This document shows, one piece after another, positions 1-8,102 of a stretch of 54,058 nt of DNA. The stretch lies in NCBI RefSeq assembly GCF_030704685.1, contig NZ_JAUZDX010000031.1, forward strand, positions 1 through 54,058. Reading direction: 5' to 3'. Source of the stretch: Acidovorax sp. A1169 (lineage in GTDB: Bacteria; Pseudomonadota; Gammaproteobacteria; Burkholderiales; Burkholderiaceae_C). The number at the start of each line of letters is the position of its first letter. Position 1 is the stretch's first letter. Made by a program: the position numbers and the translations under genes. A model generated the notes under the pieces. The model had not been told where the DNA came from. It ran no database searches and saw only the letters and a program-made list of their open reading frames with translations.

Positions 1-8
1 GCCCCAAT

Positions 9-40
9 CCCCCTCAGTCCCGCAAGGACTGGGGGGTTTT
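9..40 (+). terminator. Rho-independent terminator of a gene upstream of the window
   Basis: A C-rich strand followed by AGTCC pairs across a CGCAA loop with GGACT and a G run, and TTTT follows. No gene in the window lies upstream, so it should end a plus-strand gene outside the left edge. Confidence 0.6.
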
Positions 41-158
41 GCGTTTGGGCAAGGCAAACCTGGTGGCACTGCAGTGGTTGAATGATGTCCGCGGCATTGC
101 TGGCCGGCGCAGTCTGTCTGCCTTGCTTTACACCTGTATTCCTCATTATTCGATCGCC

Positions 159-911
159 ATGCAGCTGCAAGAAATTCTGTACTCCCAGGGATTTGGAACC
201 CGGCGCGTGTGCGCCGGATTGGTGCAGCAGGGCTGGGTGCAGGTGAGTACCTCCGGTCTGGCGGGGGAGTACGTGTCCTGCACCGAGGCCTCGGCCGATT
301 TCGACGCCGACGGTCTGCAGCTGCGCGTGCAGGGCGTGGACTGGCCGTACCACGAGAAGGCCTATGTGCTGCTGCACAAGCCGGCAGGCACGGAGTGCTC
401 GCAAAAGCCCTCGACCTATCCCAGCATCTATTCGCTGTTGCCGTCCCCCCTGCGCCAGCGTCCGAGCAAGACGGCCATACAGGGCGTCCAGGCCGTGGGG
501 CGGTTGGACCAGGATACGACGGGCATGCTGCTGCTCAGCGATGACGGCCAGTTCATCCACCGCATGAGTTCGCCCAAGAAGCATGTGCCCAAGGTCTACC
601 AGGTCACCACCAAGCACCCTGTGGACGAGGCCCAGGCCGGCAAGCTGCTGGCTGGCGTGGTGCTCGACGACGACCCCAAGCCCGTGCGCGCCGCCGCCTG
701 TGTGGTGGTGGATACGCACCGCCTGGACCTGACCTTGACCGAAGGCAAGTACCACCAGGTCAAGCGCATGCTGGCGGCCGTGGGCAACCGCGTGGAGGGT
801 CTGCACCGCTCGCAGATTGGCAGCATGCCGCTGCCGGCCGATCTGGCACCCGGGCAATGGCGCTGGCTGAGCGCCGATGACCTCCAGACGCTGACGACGG
901 CTCCTGCCTGA
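159..911 (+). CDS. rsuA: 16S rRNA pseudouridine synthase, RsuA family
   Basis: A 250-aa protein of the RsuA/RluB/E/F family. The family isomerises a uridine to pseudouridine, RsuA acting on U516 of 16S rRNA in the cytoplasm. The short S4-like N-terminus is followed by the catalytic motif GRLDQDTTG, whose Asp is the nucleophile, and by a TEGKYHQVKRM block near the C-terminus, both typical of the family. The open frame runs upstream to 39, but the ATG at 159 gives the usual MQLQEILYSQG-type start. The preceding gene ends with a terminator at 9-40, so this is probably a separate unit. Family assignment is firm; choosing RsuA over RluE/RluF is an inference from length and overall look. Confidence 0.85.
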   Translation: MQLQEILYSQGFGTRRVCAGLVQQGWVQVSTSGLAGEYVSCTEASADFDADGLQLRVQGVDWPYHEKAYVLLHKPAGTECSQKPSTYPSIYSLLPSPLRQRPSKTAIQGVQAVGRLDQDTTGMLLLSDDGQFIHRMSSPKKHVPKVYQVTTKHPVDEAQAGKLLAGVVLDDDPKPVRAAACVVVDTHRLDLTLTEGKYHQVKRMLAAVGNRVEGLHRSQIGSMPLPADLAPGQWRWLSADDLQTLTTAPA

Positions 912-964
912 GGCGCTGCGGCGCTTTCGAGGCTATTGCGGCGTTGTCGGCCCTTTGGCCGCGC

Positions 965-983
965 AAGGCGAGGGCGCCTTCTT
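965..983 (+). terminator. Possible weak terminator after rsuA
   Basis: AAGGCG pairs with CGCCTT across a four-base loop and is followed by CTTG. The T tract is poor, so this is only a candidate. Nothing else is evident in the 173 bases between rsuA and the next gene. Confidence 0.25.
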
Positions 984-1084
984 GATCCAATCGGTCTCCA
1001 TGCGCAGTTGTTACGCCTTCGGGCAGGAGGGGCGCTACTCCCGGCGCTACACTTGTGGACTGTCTTGAAAGTGCTTGGTTGTTT

Positions 1085-2071
1085 GTGAAGATTTTTTCCC
1101 CCGTGCGCGCATGCGCCGCCCTGGCCGGCCTGGTGTTGCTGTGGGGCAGTGCTGCATTGGCAGCGGTGCCGCCGATTTTTGTGCTGAACTCGCTGGAGGC
1201 CAACGTCAGTGTGATCGATCCACTGACCTGGACGGAGACCGCGCGCATCCCCACTGGCAAGGAGCCGCACCACCTGTACCTCACGCCCGACGAGCGCTCG
1301 CTCATCGTGGCCAATGCGCTGGGTGACACGCTGACCTTCCTGGACCCGCGCACGGCGCAGGTGCAGCGCACGGTGCGCGGCATCGTGGACCCCTACCACC
1401 TGCGCTTCACGCCCGACATGAAGTGGCTGATCACTGCCGCCAACCGGCTCAACCACGTGGACTTCTACCGCTGGGACGGCAAGGAACCCACGCTGGTGGC
1501 GCGCGTGAACACCGCCCGCACCCCGAGCCACATGTGGATCGACAGCCGCAGCACCACGGTCTACGTGTCCATGCAGGACAGCGATGAGCTGGTGGCCATC
1601 GACATCGCCACGCAGGTGGTCAAGTGGCGCCTCAAGACCGGCCCCATGCCGGCCGACGTGTACGGCAGCCCCGACGACAAACATGTCTTCGTGGGCCTCA
1701 CCGGGGGCGACAGCGTCGAAGTCTTCGACGTCTCGGGCCGCGAGCCGCGCAGCATCAAGAAGATCAAGACCGGCAACGGCGCCCATGCCTTCCGTGCGGC
1801 CGGCGACGGCAAGCACCTGTATGTGAGCAACCGCGTGGCCAATTCGATCAGCAAGCTCGACATGGCCACGATGACCGTGGTGGACAGCTACCCCGTGCCC
1901 GGAGGCCCGGACTGCATGGAAGTCTCGGCCGATGGCCGCTGGATTTATGTGAGTTCGCGCTGGGCGCGCAAGCTCTCGGTGGTGGACACCGAGGCGAAAA
2001 AGGTCGTGCGCCAGGTCGCAGTGGGCAAGTCCCCGCACGGCGTCTGGACGCTGCAGCACGCGCCCCGGTAG
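1085..2071 (+). CDS. Secreted YVTN-type beta-propeller protein (YncE-like)
   Basis: A 328-aa protein read from the GTG at 1085. This start gives a clean signal peptide: short basic N-terminus, hydrophobic stretch and an ALA-AVPP cleavage region. An upstream in-frame GTG at 1055 would add ten residues that break the signal peptide. The mature part is a series of blades carrying the repeats IPTGKEPHHLYLTPDE, YVSMQDSDELVAID and VAVGKSPHGVW, characteristic of 40-residue YVTN propellers. Such proteins act in the periplasm as binding or scaffold proteins; no enzymatic residues can be assigned. The next gene starts 7 bases downstream, so the two are probably co-transcribed. Specific function unknown. 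Confidence 0.75.
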   Translation: MKIFSPVRACAALAGLVLLWGSAALAAVPPIFVLNSLEANVSVIDPLTWTETARIPTGKEPHHLYLTPDERSLIVANALGDTLTFLDPRTAQVQRTVRGIVDPYHLRFTPDMKWLITAANRLNHVDFYRWDGKEPTLVARVNTARTPSHMWIDSRSTTVYVSMQDSDELVAIDIATQVVKWRLKTGPMPADVYGSPDDKHVFVGLTGGDSVEVFDVSGREPRSIKKIKTGNGAHAFRAAGDGKHLYVSNRVANSISKLDMATMTVVDSYPVPGGPDCMEVSADGRWIYVSSRWARKLSVVDTEAKKVVRQVAVGKSPHGVWTLQHAPR

Positions 2072-2078
2072 CTGCGGC

Positions 2079-2918
2079 ATGCTGCCCCATCCTGCGGCCT
2101 CCTTGTTGTCGCGCTGGTGCCTGAAGGCGTCGCTGCCGCTGGCCCTGTTCGCCAGCGTGCCTGCGGGGATGGCACAGGGCAGCGTCCCGGGCCAGGCCAG
2201 CCACTGCACGAAACCCGTCTACCTGACCCTGGACACCGGCCACATGGAGGTGGCCCCGCTGATGGCCGAGGTGCTCAAGCGCCAGAACGTGCAGGTGACC
2301 TTCTTTGCCGCGCAGGAGCGCACCAAGGAGGGCGATGGCAGCCTGGGCGAGCACTGGGCACCGTGGTGGCGGGCCCGCGCGGCCGAAGGCCACGCCTTTG
2401 CCTCCCACACCTGGGACCACACCTACTGGCGCGCCGACCTGGGCACCGCCTCCAAGCCATCCTTCAAGGTGCGCCCTTCGGCCGGCCCGCGCGCAGGGCA
2501 GGATTTCACGATGACGGCGGCCGAATACTGCGCCGAGATCACCAAGGCCGCCGACAGGCTGCAGGCCATCACCGGGCAAAAGCCCTTGCCGCTGTTCCGT
2601 GCACCGGGTGGCAAGACCTCGTCCCAACTGCTGGCCACGGCCAAGGCCTGCGGCTACACCCACGTGGGCTGGTCGCCGGCCGGCTTTCTGGGCGACGAGT
2701 TGTCCACCGCGCAGGCCAGCAACGAGGCGTTGCTGCGCAAGGCGCTGCGCGATATCCGTGCGGGCGAAATCCTGCTGGCGCACCTGGGCATCTGGTCGCG
2801 CACCGACCCCTGGGCGCCCGCCGTGCTGGAGCCGCTGATCGTGGGGCTGAAGGAGCGGGGGTTTTGCTTCAGGACGCTGCGCGAGCACCCGGACTACGCT
2901 ACAAAGACCGTGCGGTGA
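2079..2918 (+). CDS. Exported polysaccharide deacetylase (NodB homology) family protein
   Basis: A 279-aa protein with an N-terminal signal peptide (about residues 1-32) and a NodB-type catalytic domain. NodB enzymes remove N- or O-acetyl groups from glycans using a metal held by Asp-His-His. Here motif 1 reads LTLDTGH (Asp52-Thr53), where canonical enzymes have T-F-D-D-G, so the metal-binding second Asp appears to be Thr. Motif 2, SHTWDHTYWR, keeps the two histidines (His110, His114). An FRAPGGK block near residue 170 matches the R-x-P motif. It lies 7 bases after the propeller gene and is probably in the same transcript. Substrate unknown; catalytic status is uncertain because of the motif 1 change. 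Confidence 0.75.
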   Translation: MLPHPAASLLSRWCLKASLPLALFASVPAGMAQGSVPGQASHCTKPVYLTLDTGHMEVAPLMAEVLKRQNVQVTFFAAQERTKEGDGSLGEHWAPWWRARAAEGHAFASHTWDHTYWRADLGTASKPSFKVRPSAGPRAGQDFTMTAAEYCAEITKAADRLQAITGQKPLPLFRAPGGKTSSQLLATAKACGYTHVGWSPAGFLGDELSTAQASNEALLRKALRDIRAGEILLAHLGIWSRTDPWAPAVLEPLIVGLKERGFCFRTLREHPDYATKTVR

Positions 2919-2969
2919 TGCCGGGCGGCAGCGGTATATGAGGCGACAGCAACAGGAGCGGGGAACGTT

Positions 2970-3968
2970 ATGGAGTGGTTGAGCTCGGTATTCGACGGTG
3001 CGCAGCAATGGCTTTTCGAGACCGTGGTGCAGCCATTGATGTTCGCGGGCGGCCTGGGCAACCTGCTGGAGGATGGCTACGACGCTACCGGCTGGCTGCT
3101 GGTGGGCCTGCTGCAGCTGGCGGTCATCATCGCCGTCATCGGGCCCCTGCAGCGCTGGCGCCCAGTGGAGCCGGTGACCAACCGCGCCACCATCCGCACC
3201 GACATCCTCTACACCCTGCTGCACCGGCTGGGCCTGTTCCGCGTGGGCCTGTTCTTCGCCATCGACCCGTTGATGGACGCGCTGTTCGGCGAGTTGCGCA
3301 TGTCGGGCATCAGCACTTTCCACCTCGATGGAATCTGGCCCGGGGTGACGGATGTGGCCTGGGTCAGCCTGCTCATGTACCTGGTGGTGTTCGACTTCGT
3401 GGACTACTGGATCCACCGTGGCCAGCATCATTTCGAATGGTGGTGGCGGCTGCATTCACTGCACCACTCGCAGCAGCAGATGACCATGTGGAGCGACAAC
3501 CGCAATCACCTGCTGGATGACATGCTGCGCGACACCCTCCTGGTGGTGGTGGCCCAGCTCATCGGCGTGGCGCCGGGGCAGTTCGTTGCCATCGTGGCCA
3601 TCACGCAGCTGAGCGAAAGCTTCCAGCACGCCAATGTGCGCCTGTGGTTCGGCCGCCTGGGTGAGCGCCTGTGGGTGAGCCCGCGCTTCCACCGGCTGCA
3701 CCACAGCATTGGCATCGGGCACGAAACCATCAAGCCGGCGGCTGCGGGAGAGAAGGCGCCGCGCGTGGTGCTGGGGGGCCACAACTTCGGCGTGCTCCTG
3801 CCCTGGTGGGACATGCTGATGCGCACCGCCAATTTCGAGCAGCGCTACGACCCCACGGGCGTGCGCGACCAGGTCGAGCCCGGGCCCGACGGGCGTACGC
3901 GGGACTATGGGCGCGGCTTCTGGTCGCAGCAATGGCGTGGGGTGCTGCGCTTGTTCGGAAAGGCTTAG
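2970..3968 (+). CDS. Sterol desaturase / fatty acid hydroxylase family membrane protein
   Basis: A 332-aa integral membrane di-iron protein. Hydrophobic segments lie near residues 40-60, 85-105 and 130-147. The diagnostic histidine clusters are present: HRGQHH (His149, 153, 154), HSLHH (His162, 165, 166) and HRLHH (His241, 244, 245). These ligate two irons in the fatty acid hydroxylase superfamily, which oxidises lipids at the membrane. It follows the deacetylase by 51 bases and its stop codon overlaps that of the convergent lysR gene by four bases. The actual lipid substrate cannot be read from the sequence. Confidence 0.85.
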   Translation: MEWLSSVFDGAQQWLFETVVQPLMFAGGLGNLLEDGYDATGWLLVGLLQLAVIIAVIGPLQRWRPVEPVTNRATIRTDILYTLLHRLGLFRVGLFFAIDPLMDALFGELRMSGISTFHLDGIWPGVTDVAWVSLLMYLVVFDFVDYWIHRGQHHFEWWWRLHSLHHSQQQMTMWSDNRNHLLDDMLRDTLLVVVAQLIGVAPGQFVAIVAITQLSESFQHANVRLWFGRLGERLWVSPRFHRLHHSIGIGHETIKPAAAGEKAPRVVLGGHNFGVLLPWWDMLMRTANFEQRYDPTGVRDQVEPGPDGRTRDYGRGFWSQQWRGVLRLFGKA

Positions 3969-4867
3969 ACCCGCTTCGCTGCCACGTCGCGCACCAGCCC
4001 CCAGGCCACTTCGGCCACGGGCGCCAGGGCGCGGTTGGCCCGCCGCACCAGCACGATGGCCCGCTCCACTCGGGGGGTGAGTGCTCGCACCTCCAGGCCC
4101 TGGAGCCCCGCAGGCGGCAGGGCCAGCGTGGGCACCACCGAGATGCCCAGGCCCGCATCCAGCATGCGGAAGATGGTGGTCACATGGCCCACCTCCTGGG
4201 CCACCGGTGCCTGTACGCCATGCTGGCGCAGCGCATCGTCGATCAGCCGGCGGCTGCCCGAGGCATGGTCGAGCAGCACCAGCGGCTCGCCATCCAGGGC
4301 GGCCCAGCGTACGCTGCGCTGGCGCGCCAGCCGGTGCGTGGGCGGGCAGACCAGGCAAAAGGGTTCCGAGAGGATGGCTTCGGCGTGCAGCTCATCGCTG
4401 CGCCCCGGCTCGGGTTCGATCACTACGCCGAAATCCACCTCGCCCGAGAGCACGCTGGCCAGTGCATCGTGTTGCATGCGGTCCAGCAGCAGCAGTTCCA
4501 GCCCTGGGTGCTCCTGCCGACAGCGCGCAATGCATTCGGGCAGCAGGTTGGCCGACAGGGTGGGGCTGCTGGCCACCCGCACCCGGCCCTGGCGCTGGGT
4601 GGCCAGGCCGCGCACATCGAGCAGCATCGTGTCCAGGTCTTCCAGCACCCGCGCCAGGCGCACGGCCAGGCTGCGGCCGGCTTCGGTCAGCACCACCTCG
4701 CGCGTGGTGCGGTCCAGCAGCTTGATGCCCAGGTGCTGCTCCAGCTCGGTCACGCAGCGGCTCACGGCGGGCTGGGTCAGGCCGATCTGGTCGCCCGCGC
4801 GCGTGAAGCTGCTGTGCAGCGCCACGGACTGGAAGACACGCAATTGGCGCAAACTGGGGTGTGCCAT
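3965..4867 (-). CDS. LysR-family transcriptional regulator
   Basis: A 300-aa LysR regulator. The N-terminal winged helix-turn-helix covers about residues 3-62 (LRVFQSVALHSSFTRAGDQIGLTQPAVSR), followed by the LysR substrate-binding fold. It is divergent from the symporter gene at 5129 and separated from it by 261 bases, the usual arrangement for a LysR protein controlling its neighbour. Its start region (ribosome-binding site, ATG and first codons) lies inside one arm of a long inverted repeat (see 4857-5014). The likely operator is the AT-rich stretch at 5015-5052. Effector unknown. Confidence 0.9.
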   Translation of the reverse strand: MAHPSLRQLRVFQSVALHSSFTRAGDQIGLTQPAVSRCVTELEQHLGIKLLDRTTREVVLTEAGRSLAVRLARVLEDLDTMLLDVRGLATQRQGRVRVASSPTLSANLLPECIARCRQEHPGLELLLLDRMQHDALASVLSGEVDFGVVIEPEPGRSDELHAEAILSEPFCLVCPPTHRLARQRSVRWAALDGEPLVLLDHASGSRRLIDDALRQHGVQAPVAQEVGHVTTIFRMLDAGLGISVVPTLALPPAGLQGLEVRALTPRVERAIVLVRRANRALAPVAEVAWGLVRDVAAKRV

Positions 4868-5014
4868 GGCCTATTTCCCCTTCGCGCGGGCCATGGCGTG
4901 GGGATGGATGCGCGAAGCGCGGCGCAGCCCATGGCGGGCCATGGGCAAGCCGTGCGACAAAGCAGACGCCGCACGCCGTGGGCCGCGCGTGGGGAAATAG
5001 GCCATGGCACACCC
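4857..5014. repeat. Long inverted repeat duplicating the lysR translation start
   Basis: Bases 4857-4880 are perfectly inverted at 4991-5014 (24 bp). The match continues imperfectly inward to about 4903 and 4969 (about 18 of 21 further bases plus small gaps). Each arm carries GGGGAAATAGG-CC-ATG-GCA-CAC-CC, the start of the minus-strand lysR gene. The second copy, on the plus strand, reads ATG GCA CAC CCT TGA (5004-5018), a four-codon frame. The spacer of about 65 bases could loop out. Confidence 0.9.
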
Positions 5015-5052
5015 TTGATTCATGAGGATTCATTATAAATTCATCAAATCAA
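5015..5052. promoter_or_regulatory. Probable LysR operator / promoter region for the symporter
   Basis: An AT-rich block bounded by TTGATT (5015-5020) and its inverse AATCAA (5047-5052). Inside are three direct copies of ATTCAT starting at 5018, 5028 and 5039, one helical turn apart. Position between lysR and the symporter gene, and the phased half-sites, suggest binding of the LysR protein. No clear -35/-10 pair was found. Confidence 0.45.
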
Positions 5053-5128
5053 TCCATTTCTCTTGGGGTGGCAAAGCAGGTCCAATCAGTGCATACCGTT
5101 CTCAAGAGGCGTCTACGCCCCCTTACCC

Positions 5129-6133
5129 ATGGCCCGCTCCCGCCTGCTTCCCGACAATTTCACGCTCTACCTCGTCGCCACGGTCATCGCCGCCAGCCTG
5201 TTGCCGGCCTCCGGTGGCTTCGCCAAGGCGCTGGAGGTGGCCACCACCGTGGCCGTGAGTCTGCTGTTCTTCCTCCACGGGGCCAAGCTCTCGCGTGAGG
5301 CCATCCTGGCCGGCATTGGCCACTGGCGGCTGCACCTGGTGGTGGTGGCCAGCACCTTCGTGCTGTTCCCGCTGCTGGGCTGGGCGCTGCGCCCAGTGCT
5401 GGAGCCGCTGGTCACGCGCGACCTGTACACCGGCATCCTCTACCTGTGTGCGCTGCCGGCCACGGTGCAGTCGGCCATTGCCTTCGTCTCCATGGCGCGC
5501 GGCAACATTCCTGCGGCCGTGTGCAGCGCCTCGGCATCCACGCTGCTGGGTGTGGCCTTCACGCCGCTGCTCGTGGGCCTGCTCATGTCGCAGAACGCGG
5601 CCATGGGCGACCCGCTGGCCGCCATGGGCCGCATCGGTGTGCAACTGCTGCTGCCTTTTGCCATCGGTCACCTGCTGCGCCCCTGGATCAGCGGCTTTTT
5701 GCAACAGCGCGCGTCCGTCATGAAGGTGGTGGACCAGGGCTCCATCCTGCTCGTGGTGTATGCCGCCTTCAGCCACGCCGTCATCGACGGCCTGTGGTCC
5801 CAGGTGCCGCCAATGGCCCTGGCCGGCCTGCTGGCCGTGTGCGCGGTGCTGCTGGCTCTGGTGCTGACCCTCACCACCTGGAGCGCGCGGCGCATGGGCT
5901 TTTCGAAGGAGGACGAGATCACCATCGTCTTCTGCGGCTCCAAGAAGAGCCTGGTCAGCGGCGTGCCCATGGCCAACGTGCTGTTTGCAGCCAACGTGGC
6001 CGGTGCCATCGTGCTGCCGCTGATGCTGTTCCACCAGATGCAGCTCATGGTCTGCGGCGTGCTCGCGCAGCGCTATGCGCGGCGCGGGCTGGATGCCGGC
6101 AAAGCACCGGGCGCACAGCCCGAACAGGCCTGA
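5129..6133 (+). CDS. Bile acid:sodium symporter (BASS) / YfeH-type membrane transporter
   Basis: A 334-aa hydrophobic protein with about ten membrane segments. It has the pattern of the BASS superfamily YfeH branch: LLFFLHGAKLSREAI in the third segment, LPATVQSAIAFVSMARGN in the middle and CGSKKSLVSGVPMANVLF near the end. BASS proteins move organic anions with sodium across the inner membrane. The ATG at 5129 gives the standard MARSRLLPDNF start; the open frame upstream to 5063 is not needed. It is divergent from lysR and probably controlled by it. The substrate cannot be deduced. Confidence 0.85.
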   Translation: MARSRLLPDNFTLYLVATVIAASLLPASGGFAKALEVATTVAVSLLFFLHGAKLSREAILAGIGHWRLHLVVVASTFVLFPLLGWALRPVLEPLVTRDLYTGILYLCALPATVQSAIAFVSMARGNIPAAVCSASASTLLGVAFTPLLVGLLMSQNAAMGDPLAAMGRIGVQLLLPFAIGHLLRPWISGFLQQRASVMKVVDQGSILLVVYAAFSHAVIDGLWSQVPPMALAGLLAVCAVLLALVLTLTTWSARRMGFSKEDEITIVFCGSKKSLVSGVPMANVLFAANVAGAIVLPLMLFHQMQLMVCGVLAQRYARRGLDAGKAPGAQPEQA

Positions 6134-6203
6134 CGGTCACAGCGGGAACCCGCGCAACTGCCGGGCGGTGCAGGGTTTCATCAAGAGCGGCGAGGCTCGC
6201 GGT

Positions 6204-7172
6204 ATGCTCACGCGCATGGGACTACTGCTGGACTCTTTCTGGCGCGCTGCGGCGTACTGCATGCGCCCCCGCGTCATCCTCCTGTCGCTGCTGCCATTGC
6301 TGCTGATGGCGGCGCTGGCGTTCGGGCTGGGCTACTTCTACTGGGATGTGGCGGTGCAGAGCATGCACTCACTTCTGGATGCCTCCCCCATGCTCAAGAA
6401 TTTCTGGGGCTGGCTCGAAGGCTGGGGCCTGGGCAGCGTGGTATCGGCGCTCGCCCCCATGATGGTCATCCTGGCGGCCACGCCGGTGCTGGTCGTGGTG
6501 TCGCTGCTGCTGGTGGCGGTGCTCATGACCCCGGCGCTCGTGACCCTGGTCGCCGAGCGGCGCTTTCCCGAGCTCGCGCGCAAGAAGGGCGGCTCCTTCT
6601 TCGCCAGCGTGGCCTGGTCCGTCGGCTCCACGGTGATGGCGCTGGTGGCGCTGGTGGTGTCCGTGCCGCTGTGGCTGGTGCCCCCACTGGTGCTGGTGTT
6701 GCCGCCGCTGATCTGGGGCTGGCTCACCTACCGCGTGATGGCCTTCGATGCGCTGGCCGAGCATGCGAGCAAGGAAGAGCGCAAGCGGCTTTTCCAGCGC
6801 CACCGTGCGAGCCTTCTGGGCATCGGCATCATCACCGGCTACCTGGGCGCCGCACCCAGCATTGTCTGGGCATCGGGCGTGCTGTTCGTGGCCGCTTTTG
6901 CCATCCTGGTGCCGCTGGCGATCTGGATCTACATGCTGGTGTTCGCGTTCTCGTCGCTGTGGTTCACGCATTTCTGCCTGGCGGCGCTGCAGGAGCTGCG
7001 CGAGGACGATGTCCGCGCCACCATGCCCGTGCCCTCGCGCCTGCCGCTGGACACGCTGGCGCCCGCGCCCGCCATCGAAGACATCGCGCCGCCCACCATC
7101 AGTGCGCCAGAGCCTGCGGCGGCCAGCCTGCCGGCCCCCGGCACCTTCCCTACCGATCCCCGCACCCCATGA
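6204..7172 (+). CDS. EI24 domain-containing (CysZ-like) membrane protein
   Basis: A 322-aa protein with several long hydrophobic segments (about residues 20-42, 80-110, 130-170 and 200-240) and a Pro/Ala-rich cytoplasmic tail. The pattern (FWRAAAYCMRPRVILLSLLPLLL at the start, LTYRVMAFDALAEHA in the second half) matches the EI24/CysZ fold family found widely in Burkholderiales. CysZ itself is a sulfate channel, but sulfate transport is not implied here. The ATG at 6204 is used; an ATG at 6216 is a possible alternative. Its TGA overlaps the next start codon (ATGA), so the two are translationally coupled. Confidence 0.75.
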   Translation: MLTRMGLLLDSFWRAAAYCMRPRVILLSLLPLLLMAALAFGLGYFYWDVAVQSMHSLLDASPMLKNFWGWLEGWGLGSVVSALAPMMVILAATPVLVVVSLLLVAVLMTPALVTLVAERRFPELARKKGGSFFASVAWSVGSTVMALVALVVSVPLWLVPPLVLVLPPLIWGWLTYRVMAFDALAEHASKEERKRLFQRHRASLLGIGIITGYLGAAPSIVWASGVLFVAAFAILVPLAIWIYMLVFAFSSLWFTHFCLAALQELREDDVRATMPVPSRLPLDTLAPAPAIEDIAPPTISAPEPAAASLPAPGTFPTDPRTP

Positions 7173-7996
7173 CCCCTACCTTCGGCCTCATCATCGTCGG
7201 CGACGAAATCCTCTCGGGCAAGCGTGCCGACAAGCACATGCCCCGGGCCATCGAACTGCTGGCCGCGCGCGGCCTGGCCCTGTCCTATGCCGACTACGTA
7301 GGGGACGACCCCGCGCGTATCACCGCCACGCTGCAGCGCGCCTTTGCTTCGGGCGACGTGGTCTTCTCGTGCGGCGGCATCGGCGCCACGCCAGACGACC
7401 ACACCCGCCAATGTGCGGGCCGTGCCCTGGGCGCCAAGCTCGCCCTGCATCCCGAGGCCGAGCGCCTGATCCGCGAGCGCATGCAGGACGTGGCGCGCGA
7501 GCAGGGCCTCGCCTACGAGCCCGACCGCCACGACAACCTGCACCGGCTGAACATGGGCATGTTCCCCGTGGGTGCCCGCACCATCCCCAACCCGTACAAC
7601 AAGATTCCCGGCTTCACCTGCGACAGCCCTGGCAGCGAAGGCGGCGCCGTGCACTTCGTGCCGGGCTTTCCGGTGATGGCCTGGCCCATGATCGAGTGGG
7701 TGCTGGACACCCTGTACGCCGAGCACTTCAACCGCACGCCCCAGACCGAGCACTCGGTGGTAGTGTTCGGTGCCATGGAGGCGGCGCTCACGCCGCTCAT
7801 GGAGCAGATAGAAAAATCGCACGCCGGGGTGCGGGTGTTCAGTTTGCCCAGCGTGGATCATCCACAATACGGGCGGCACATTGAACTGGGCGTCAAAGGC
7901 CCGGCACAGGCGCTCCCCGCAGCATGGACGGACCTCAAAAATGGACTGCACGAATTTGGTGCAGATCTTGGCCCTGAAATGGTGCGCAACTTGTAA
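7169..7996 (+). CDS. CinA-like molybdopterin-binding-domain protein
   Basis: A 275-aa protein starting FGLIIVGDEILSGKRADKH and containing VVFSCGGIGATPDDHTRQ, the signature of the MoaB/Mog-like (MoCF) domain found at the N-terminus of CinA. The C-terminal nicotinamide-nucleotide amidase domain of full CinA (about 400 aa) is missing, so this is the stand-alone type. CinA proteins act in pyridine-nucleotide salvage (NMN deamidation and ADP-ribose hydrolysis), but the exact reaction of this short form is not established. It overlaps the EI24 gene by four bases. Confidence 0.8.
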   Translation: MTPTFGLIIVGDEILSGKRADKHMPRAIELLAARGLALSYADYVGDDPARITATLQRAFASGDVVFSCGGIGATPDDHTRQCAGRALGAKLALHPEAERLIRERMQDVAREQGLAYEPDRHDNLHRLNMGMFPVGARTIPNPYNKIPGFTCDSPGSEGGAVHFVPGFPVMAWPMIEWVLDTLYAEHFNRTPQTEHSVVVFGAMEAALTPLMEQIEKSHAGVRVFSLPSVDHPQYGRHIELGVKGPAQALPAAWTDLKNGLHEFGADLGPEMVRNL

Positions 7997-8018
7997 TGTG
8001 CAATGGGGGTTGTTGTGA

Positions 8019-8035
8019 TGCACCAAAAATGTGCA
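8019..8035. promoter_or_regulatory. NtrC-binding palindrome upstream of glnA
   Basis: The 17-mer TGCACCAAAAATGTGCA closely matches the NtrC consensus half-sites TGCACC/GGTGCA. Its centre lies about 100 bases before the start expected from the sigma-54 promoter at 8103, a normal enhancer distance. Confidence 0.75.
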
Positions 8036-8081
8036 CTCAACCGTCCTCGCCAGGCCCCAGGCCGGGCCTTTGCTCCGCGAT

Positions 8082-8098
8082 AGTGCGGTGATTGCACT
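8082..8098. promoter_or_regulatory. Second palindrome before glnA (uncharacterised)
   Basis: AGTGC and GCACT are inverted across seven bases, just upstream of the -24 element. The half-site orientation is opposite to the NtrC consensus, so it may be a second weak site or a different regulator's site. Confidence 0.3.
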
Positions 8099-8102
8099 CC
8101 GC

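Noticed and set aside
4392..5033. Extended minus-strand frame starting at 5033 through the inverted repeat
   Set aside because: It is out of frame with lysR and loses all homology; only the duplicated start region creates its apparent Met.
7169..7996. Truncated cinA pseudogene
   Set aside because: The 275-aa stand-alone domain ends cleanly, is coupled to the upstream gene, and short CinA-like proteins of this size are known.
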